Positions 46,851 through 54,714 of a DNA stretch of 54,714 nt are shown here, in pieces. The stretch is from Gonium pectorale (Eukaryota; Chlorophyta; Chlorophyceae; Chlamydomonadales; Volvocaceae). The stretch is taken from NCBI GenBank assembly GCA_001584585.1, contig LSYV01000078.1, positions 159,235-213,948 on the forward strand. The letters run 5' to 3'. The position numbers and the translations under genes are program-made. Positions within the stretch are counted from its first letter, which is position 1. Each line of letters begins with the position of its first letter. Under the pieces are notes generated by a model that saw only the letters and a program-made list of their open reading frames with translations, did no database searches and was not told where the DNA came from.

Positions 46851-48180
46851 AAACAAGATTATCGACTCGGAGTATTGTTGACTGACAACCCGCCATGGGC
46901 GCCGGGTGGGTGTTGCTGAGGGGGCTAAGTTTCCAGAGCTGCGCAGCCAGGCAGGAGGCAGCCCTCGCAGCGGGGAGTCCCTCGACCGGTGGTGGTGTGT
47001 TGCACCATGCAGGACACGTTACTGGGGTAACGGAGCGTGATCCCGCGGACGTAGCTTTGGGGCGTAGTAGCTGGTGGCTGGTGGGAGGCGTAAACACACG
47101 TAAACACAGGGTGCAGCGCTTCGCGGTGCATTATGCCCCCCCTGCTTGCGCGTACCCGGCTGAGGTGCGTGGGAGGCCTTGCACTGTAACATTTACTTGA
47201 TTCCCGGTCCCGCCCCAGCAGCACGTCCCCTTCTCCATCCATGTGACACGTGTACCCCAGCCTTGATCGGGGGCCCCCAAACAGGGGCACCAACCGGCCC
47301 CGCTTCCAGCTAGTAGCTCCGCCTTGCCTACCGGCAACGACATCAACGCCTTGACGCGCATTCAGCCAATCAACATCAACTCTTTCAATGCAACAACCTT
47401 GCATGAATGTCGCAGTTCATATTTTGACCTATATCAAAGCTGCGGCGCGCCTTGGGCGGCTCGTACGGCAGGGTCTTCTCTTTCAGGACCTCCGGGACAG
47501 ACTGACAGACGTACGTGCTACGCCTCTCAGGCCCTCAAGCATCCATGCAACGACAATCCGTGCGGCGCCAATGTTGAAGAGCGCATGATTACCATAACGG
47601 GTTCCAGAAAAGAGCTTGTCCCCAGAGCCCGTTCCCATGCATCTCTGCGCACACCTGCAGGCGGTGGCACCAACAGTATGTGACTCTTGGGTCTTGGCCG
47701 CCTCTCCGCGCACGGCCACGCGCGTCCGCCAACGGCAAGGTAGGGATCCACACCCAAGGAAACATCGTCTCTCCAACAAGTGCATGCAAACAGCGAAATC
47801 TTGTACGTAAGAGCCACCGAGCCCGTCTCCGCGTTTCCCGGAGGACGCGCTATGCCGGGTCTGTTGTACGGCCATCACCATCAACACGCCGCAACGAAAC
47901 GCTGTTCCCTCTCAAGGCGGCAACAAGTTTCAGGAGTCTTCAACTGGAACGGGCCGCGGCCTCATACCAATCTCCCAAAAGCGCACAGACGACACCTGAC
48001 CATGACGACGCCAAGATAATGCAGCAGACCCCACCATGCCTTCCCGTCCGATTCGCGGAGAGGCCACACACCCAAGCCCCGGCAACAACAGCCAAGCGCC
48101 CTGTGTGGCCGCCGACAGGGCACGCCCACGATCCTGTGCTACCGTACGGTAGCCCACATGTACGACGTGTACGACATCGT
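46851..48180. other. Intergenic region before the 3' end of the VTC gene
   Basis: A TGTAA at 47185-47189 on the plus strand may end the microprotein transcript. The right part should be 3' UTR of the minus-strand VTC gene, whose stop is at 48181, but I see no minus-strand TGTAA. No other supported gene. Confidence 0.5.
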
Positions 48181-51100
48181 CTACGACACCGCCTTAACTG
48201 TCAGCACGTACGCTACCACCAGCACGACCATGAGCATGCACGTCAGCAGCACGGGCCCTCGCTGGTCATCGAAGCGGACGCTCTCCCGGCGCAGGATCTG
48301 CGCGCTGCGCTTGCGGTACATGTAGAGGGCGTAGAACATGAAGGCCAGCGAGACCGGCGCCATGATCATGCCGGCGATCTGCGGGCAGCGGGCAGCGGCG
48401 GGCGGCGGGGAACCAAGGGGACCCGGGTGGGGGCGATTGAAGCGGGCGGGTCACCTGCAGGTTGCGGCTGCCTGCAGGCGGCCACGGCCAGTTGGCGAGG
48501 CGGCGCACATCTCACGGCACTTGGATTACAAGGATACAAGCTCTCGCCCCACACCGCTGCACCTTTGCACCTTTGCCCAATCCCACATCACCAGGATGCC
48601 GTCTCTGCCCTTCGGGTCCTGAGCGACCCCCCGGCCCTGCTGCGTATCGACGCACCTGGCTGGAGTGGCAGACGCCGCCGCTGCACAGGGCGGCGCGCCC
48701 GCCGCCGCCGCCGCCTCCGGCGCCGCCGCCGCCGGCCCCGACTGGCGTGCCCACGGCCGCGACGCCGGGTGTGGTGCCGTCGGGCAGCGGCAGCGCGGCA
48801 ACGCTCTGGTGGCCCCCGAACATGGCCAGCCGGTCCGCCATGAGGCTCAGAGAAGTGAACATGACCAGCACGGCGATGTTCAGCCAGGACAGGAAGGTGC
48901 GCTCGGCTGCGGAGTGGGTGGGTAGAATGGGTGGGTGGGTGGGTGGGTGGGTGGGTGGAGACACCGCACTACCGGAATCGTCGGTTGTCAACGGTATACG
49001 GGCAGCAGAGTGGCAACGGAGGCAAGACACTCGCTGGGCAGTCCGCTCGGCCGCAGCCCTCGGCATGCGCGTGGCGGCGGGATCGTCAGAGCCCAAAGGT
49101 GTTTCAGGCCAGATCGCGGCACCGCCCTTGCCCGTGGTCGTGGTGGGCAGCCTTGCCGTCTTCCTATAGAAGAAATGAGGAGCCCGCGTAATTCCCATCC
49201 GCCTGAAGGGCCTGAGACGTTCCTGGGGCACGTATCCCGGGGCGTTTTACTAGGGACCCGCGTATTTCCCCTGCCCCTGGACTGTCAATTGTTTAAAAAC
49301 CCGCCTTGTCCTCCCCTGTCCCCCATTAGGAGAAATGGTCCGAAAACCGGGCCGATTTGAGCCGCTAAGTTAAGGTAGCAATGCGTGGTGTTGGTGGGCC
49401 TTGCATGATGAGGCTGCGGAGGCTGGCCGTCACGGCGGACAGACGACTGATGCCGGTATGCGCTCCGGCGCACCCGCGAAGAAGGTCTTGGGCTCGACTC
49501 GGGTCCGGACCAGCGACGCCGCGCGGGGCAGGCTCGACGACGAGGCGGAGCCAAGCTCCACGTCCGGGCGGCCGCCGTCACCGCCGCCGCCGTCGCCCTT
49601 GTCATGTCGCAGTGCCGACCACTTTGCGGCGACCCAAGACCTTGATGGCGGTGAGGGGGAACCCGCACGAGCGAGCGAAGAAACAAGCACTCGGAATGGA
49701 TTCACGTGCGGCGTGACGACACGGTCGTACCGACGCCCGCCACCATCTATGGTGACGAGACAAGCGAAGGCACACCGACGGCAGTCTGTGGTCCACACAT
49801 GACATCGCTGCACAGCAGACAAAACAAACCGGTGCAAAGGGCATCAGAGCAGGGCGCACGCCGCGCCCGCACGCACTTGCCGCCGCCATCAGCCTTGGAG
49901 ACTCCGCCGCCTCCACCGCCGCGCCGGGCCACCGCCACCGCCAGGACCGCCGCCTTGAAGCGGGCCGCGCCGGCGCCGTTGCTGATGAACGCCCGCACGT
50001 GCGCGGCGCGGCTCTTGGTGGTGCTGCGGCGACCGCGCTGCAGCCAGGCCCCATCCGTGCCGTCCGAGCCTCCTCCTGCCGTCGTCCCGAATCCCTCGCC
50101 GCCGCTGCCCTCGCTCGCCTTGTCCCCGACCTTGCCGCTGCCAAGACCGCCGCCGGTGCCGCTGCCGCTGTTGCCGCTGGCGCTGCCGCTGGCGCTGCTG
50201 CCTGGCCCCATCCTCGCACTGCCTGGCGGCAAGAGGCTGATTGAGCGGGCTGGTGGGAGGGAGAGGGCCGGCGGCGCGGGGTGCTCGCCGGCGAGGACGT
50301 CAGCGGGCTTCGTGGGGCTGGAGGGCGGGGCGGCCGACCCACGGGTCGGGACCGGCCCGCGGTTCGCGCCGTTGGGCAGCCCCGCTGCGACCACTAGGCT
50401 ATGCGCCTCCACCGTCGGCACGAAGGAGCTGCGGACGCTGCTAGGACGGCTGTAGCCGCTGCTGCTGCCGCTGCTATGCGGTCCCTGCATGTGGGCCGTA
50501 CGGATGCCGTGCGGTACGGTGTTGAGCAAGGGGTGCGCAGTCAAGGGGGTGGTGCGTAGTCTTGAAGGCCTGGGAGTGATACGGTAGCGGTCCTCTCAGC
50601 TAGGCAATACTACCCAATAAGTACGAGCTAATTGCCGTGTATGCCCGTGTATGTTTATGCCCTGTCCGTTCTTTTTAGTCCGCGGTCCGCGGATGCTGTT
50701 GCACCGCACAACGGCAGCCAGCCTCGCATACCTCCTGGCGCATTCCGATGCGGCCCGACTCCACGTCGCGCTCGTCCGCCGCCGCGGCGCGGGGCCCCTT
50801 GGCAGCCCGGCCACGCCGCGCGCGCTCCGGGCCCGGCGCAAGCAGATCCAGATCCCGAGTTCCGATGCCGCCCGGGCCGCGATCGGATTCCGGATCCGGA
50901 ATGATGTCGATCGCCTGATCCGGCCGGATGTTGGCCGGGAACAGCCACCGCGGGACCTCCTGCAGTGCGGTGCCGAGGGGACAAGTTGCAGCGAGGACAC
51001 CGGATACACAAGTCAGGATGCCAAAAAGGACATCTCGCCGTCACTGCACATGCACATAAACGCTCCACGTGCCGCCGTGCTACACAATCAGCTACATTTT

Positions 51101-54100
51101 CAGGAGTGTCGGGTTTCTCGTAAGTGCCCACACGCGGCGTTCCGCACCTCGGCGTACTTGTCACCGGGGTCCGCCAGTTCTTCGAGCGTCGCCGGGCTCA
51201 TGTACGGCCGCCGCGACGATTTGGACTGCAAGAGCCCGCCGCCGCCGCCGCCCACGCTGCCGGTGCGGCCAATGCGGCCGCGCAGCCACAGCGCCGGCCG
51301 CAGCCAGCCCCGCCGCCGCCGCCAGCGCGGCGCCGCCACTGGCGGCCTTGCCTGACGCTGCCGCCGCTGTGTCGGGGGCGGCGCCGCCACCCGCGTGGGA
51401 GGGAATCTCAGGGAGGAACCAGTGCGGCGTGTTGCGCAGGCGGTCGGGGTAGAGCAGCGCCATGCCGTGGAGGAACTTGGAGAACTTGGGCGCCTCAACC
51501 AGGAGTCCGCTCTCCCGCAGCGCCTGTTGGTTGGGGCACCATCGTGAGATCCCTGGGTCGAAGCGCGAGTTATGACCGTTGGCCCACAAGCAAGCAACGG
51601 GACAGCAGGTGCAGATGGGAGGCTGAAGTATACTCCCTGTACGAAGGATTACGATCATGTACGGGCAGGTGAACACTGCCCGTACATGGCAGGTGTAGGT
51701 GCACGTGGTAGCGAGTGCGCAATGGGCAGCGCGGCAGAGCTTCAGACGTCTCGGACGCATGGCGGGTTTGGGGCACCCGGCCTGCAGACCGACGCACACC
51801 GAGGCTGCCGGGGCTGGACCCACCAGCGCCCAGGCGGGGCAGGAATCCTCGTCCTGCAGCTTGATCTCGAGCACAGCGTACGGAAACTGTACGACATCGT
51901 CCCGATGCACGGCCATTTGGGTATCCCTGAGTGCGTGGAGGAGGCATGGAGCAGTAGGGTAGAGTGATTAGGTGACATTGCGCAAAGTTCAGTTCAGGGG
52001 CCACAGTGTCAAGGGAACAGTGCAGTCCCGCAACGGGGGGGGCGGGGCAGGTGGTTGGCAGTAGCGGCGGGTGGGGGATGCGACACACACAACGTGTGTG
52101 GGAGATAGACCGCCAGTCCACCACTCGGAACGCACATGAGCCCAGCCGCCCTCGCATGCCATGGTTACCGACGTACGGAAGGAAGCCCATTCGTTTTTGT
52201 CGGGGGCGCTTACCGGCCGACCCACACCCACCAACCCACCTGCACCAGTCGCCCGGTCCGCGCGGCGCGCCGGCTTCCCGCGTCATGACCAGGTGCGTGT
52301 CGATGCTGATGCGCACCGCGTTGGTGTGCGACAGCTGGAAGGCGCTGCGGCGGTACTCGGTGCGCAGGTAGGGCTCCTGGGGCGGCGGGGGCGGGGACAG
52401 GGGACGGGGAAGGAGACGGGAACGGAGCGGGCGGCAGGGAGGGCGGGGCCCAGGAGGTTGGAGAACGTCCGCGCCAGAGGTGGCGAGGGAGGGGCGGGGG
52501 CGTGCGGGTGGGCGGACGGGCGGGCGGGCGGGCTCGCCTGCGGTCCTCGCGCGGCAGTGCGCCCCATGGTTGTCTGCGCCGTTTCTCGCCTCTCCGCCTA
52601 ACCTCTAACCTTTCCACAGAAAAGAAAAATGGTGGCTGGAGGATGGTCGGCCGGAGGAAGAAGTCGGGGATCGAAAGATCAAATGAACCGTGTGATGCAC
52701 CGCCCTACAAATGGATGGACTCATCTTCCACGGTCTGCCGCCCAGCTGTCAGCCCCTCTTTTGCAACCTCCGCGCCGCGTGAGGGAGACACGCAGCCGGC
52801 AACAGCCGGCAGCAGAGTCGTCGCGATCCCGAGGACTGGGTTTCCGGTGCAAGATGGCCCCTAGCACCCTACGTCCCACGAGGGGTGGTGATACCCGATC
52901 CCACCTGCTCCCTCTCCAACAGGCTTGATTGCACCTCGCGTAGCAGCTGTGCGGCCTTGGCGGCCTTGCTCAGCGGTGCCGGCTCGGGGCCGGTGCTGGC
53001 GGCGGTCGACCCGTGGGTCGGTGGCGGCGACGGCGGCGGCTGCATGGCCGCGACGCACACTCCCGCCAGGAATGCGGGCACGTCGCGGTGCGGCATCGCG
53101 GCGCGTTCCTTTGGCGGTAAAGAGAAGAAAAAGAATAAGGTGCAGGAGAGAGGTTGGCAATGACGGCTGGGACCATGGAGCTTGAATAATAGGTTCCGAG
53201 GCGCAACAACGGGAAAGACATGGTTTCCCCATGGAAAGGTCGAGCCATCCTATGGACACAGGTCCTAATCTCATGAAAATCGAAGAGGAAGAGCTGGGAA
53301 GTGTGGATGGCCACGCAGGTGACCGGTGGCCCCAAGGGTGTGTCGGAAGGGTCGCGGGTTATGGCCCGGCCCAGGCCCACGTGCGACGCGCACCAGATGA
53401 TGTATGACAGTGCGGCGCACGACGTACGGCGTGGCCCAGGCTCGGCCCCACGCAACCCGACGCGCACCTTGAGGCTCCACTCGCCCGTCCAGGCGTCACG
53501 GTGCTTCTTGCGCTCGACAAACACGTCCTTGTCAGGGGCCGGCCTCTCCGCGCCGTACCACCTGAATAGATGGGATGGGATGGGATATCCGCATACGTAC
53601 GGGATGAGATGCTTGCGTGCCGGGTTGGGGCAAAGACAGACTCGTGCAGCGATGGGCGGGCTGGGTTCAGGGCTGGCGAGAGGACGAAGAGCAGCAGCCG
53701 AGACTCCAGCAACCTACAAGGAAGTCAAGACCGTCACACGACCGTCACATGTCTTGCTCTGTACCCGCCCGCCCTATTGGAAACGTCACGCCTTCGGGCG
53801 TGTATGGCCGTAGAGGCGGGCTCCCTCTTTCTGTGCAGGTTTCTCTTTTTTCAAGCAGCGGCACGAGGCCCCGTCCACGGACGCGGCTGGGCAGCAGCCC
53901 CCCGAGCGCTTACGGGTAATGCATAACCTTTCGCAAAGTGTCCGGCAGTCTGGACGTGCCGGGACATGGCTCTAGCGTTCTACGAATGCAAGCCACGAGT
54001 ATGCCGAATTGCCGATACTTCGTTGCCAGTGCTGCACATGTGCGCTGGAAGCACCAAACATAGCCACATGGTGCTTCGTTCCAAGTAGGTTGGCGGCCTA

Positions 54101-54714
54101 GCACATCAAATCGCTACGGGCGCAAGCGTGGGGACTGGGGAGAGCCCGCCGGCCGAGCGACCCGATGCGATACAGAGTTCACCGTTTGGCGGCTGCAAAC
54201 GGCAGCGGCCCAGCGCATTCACACCCTACGGTCTGGAGAGCGCCCGCCGAGCGCTCACCTGATGCGCACCAAGCTGGCGCCGTCGCCGCGCACGAGCCTC
54301 TCGTGGTACACGTCCAGCTTGCGGTTGTCGAAATAGACCGATGAGATCTTGGAGCTGGAGAGCAGCGGCGCGCCCAGCAGCTCCGCCAGGGAAGCTGGCG
54401 GCGGCGACGGCGGCGGCGGTGAGGACGGCGACGACGGCGACGGGGTCGACGGCGATGGCAGCGACGGCGTCAGCGGCGGCGACGGCGGCGCCGTCAGACG
54501 CACGCCGTCAGCCAGCGGCGTGCAGGTGGCTGGCGGCAGCAGCGACGGCGACGCCGACGCCGACTCCACGACGGGCTGTGTGGCTCGCGGCGACGGCGCT
54601 CTTCCGTTGGCGACTGCTGGGAGTCGCTCGGGGGCGCGTTCCTCCTCCCACGCTGCTGTGCAGGTCCGTGGGGATGACTAGCTGAGACCTGCGGCAGTGA
54701 ATAATGCGGCGGAC
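48181..54714 (-). CDS. VTC4-like polyphosphate polymerase (N-terminus outside window)
   Basis: Makes inorganic polyphosphate from ATP at the acidocalcisome/vacuole membrane. Exons: about 54677-54259, 53561-53468, 53108-52905, 52376-52240, 51926-51824, 51523-51148, 50959-50732, 50484-49877, 49640-49474, 48906-48656, 48378-48181. Catalytic VTC motifs appear in order: SSVYFDNRKLDVYHERL, LVRIRWYG, VFVERKKHRDAWTGEWSLK, RRSAFQL, VRISIDTHLVMTRE, FPYAVLEIKL, EAPKFSKFLHG. The basic residues and the Glu of LEIKL line the known Vtc4 tunnel. A Gly/Ser-rich linker of roughly 350 residues follows, then VEPKTFFAAERTFLSWL and three membrane helices (DUF202) to the stop. The SPX domain expected at the N-terminus would be right of 54714. 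Exon 51523-51148 is 376 nt and both ends demand different frames, so an indel is suspected there. A Pro/Ser-rich insert precedes the first catalytic strand. Confidence 0.94.
48914..48959. repeat. (GGGT)n microsatellite in VTC intron
   Basis: About nine GGGT units with one interruption, eight bases from the exon that starts at 48906. On the sense strand, CCCA repeats form the tract before the acceptor. Confidence 0.9.
52576..52631 (+). repeat. Dispersed repeat B, copy in a VTC intron region
   Basis: Partner of 17768-17820: the same TTTCTCGCCTCTCC start and TAACCTTTCCACAG, then A-rich tail and ATGG, with a small insertion. Confidence 0.65.
53816..53849 (+). repeat. Dispersed 34-nt repeat, copy 3
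   Basis: Identical to 11029-11062; located in the VTC intron between exons 54259 and 53561, antisense to that gene. Confidence 0.85.

Noticed and set aside
47680..48843. Plus-strand ORF of 387 codons
   Set aside because: It overlaps the two DUF202-encoding exons of the VTC gene on the other strand and has low-complexity, motif-free sequence.

Overview
This window is nuclear DNA of a green alga of the Chlamydomonas/Volvox type. The reasons are: GC-rich sequence; many short exons separated by GT-AG introns of roughly 75 to 700 bp; TGTAA polyadenylation signals 3' of plus-strand genes; a nuclear gene for plastid ribosomal protein L33 with a transit peptide; and an SPX-VTC-type polyphosphate polymerase. 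I rebuilt gene models by hand from open frames, family motifs and splice phases. The two assembly gaps are at 13423-14351 (929 N) and 35330-35349 (20 N).

Layout. (1) 1-10248, minus: a P-glycoprotein-like full ABC transporter; 23 exons are inside the window and the end of the second nucleotide-binding domain lies beyond base 1. (2) 12395-16634, minus: a sulfotransferase-like gene (copy 1) with the larger gap inside it. (3) about 18893-22233, minus: a tandem copy of it (copy 2) with several frameshifts, probably a pseudogene. (4) 24648-35290, minus: an N-terminal-motor kinesin with 20 exons whose lengths add up to one open frame of about 1192 residues. (5) 35350-40888, minus: a protein with two CEP164-like helix-plus-WW modules followed by a long Glu/Ala-rich segment. 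It runs open into the 20-N gap that separates it from the kinesin, so one fused gene cannot be excluded. (6) 41398-42012, plus: plastid ribosomal protein L33, divergent from gene 5. (7) 44010-46184, plus: the PPP4R2-type regulatory subunit of protein phosphatase 4. (8) 46671-46850, plus: a candidate 59-residue membrane microprotein. (9) 48181 to the right edge, minus: a VTC4-like polyphosphate polymerase lacking its N-terminal part (off the window).

How the genes relate. They are not an operon or one pathway. The closest thing to a functional neighbourhood is the CEP164-like WW protein beside a motor kinesin, both plausible cilium/basal-body proteins; that junction is the most interesting spot. 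Short dispersed repeats recur in introns and intergenic DNA, and one tandem gene duplication is decaying. Exon coordinates are inferred from sequence alone, without transcript support.
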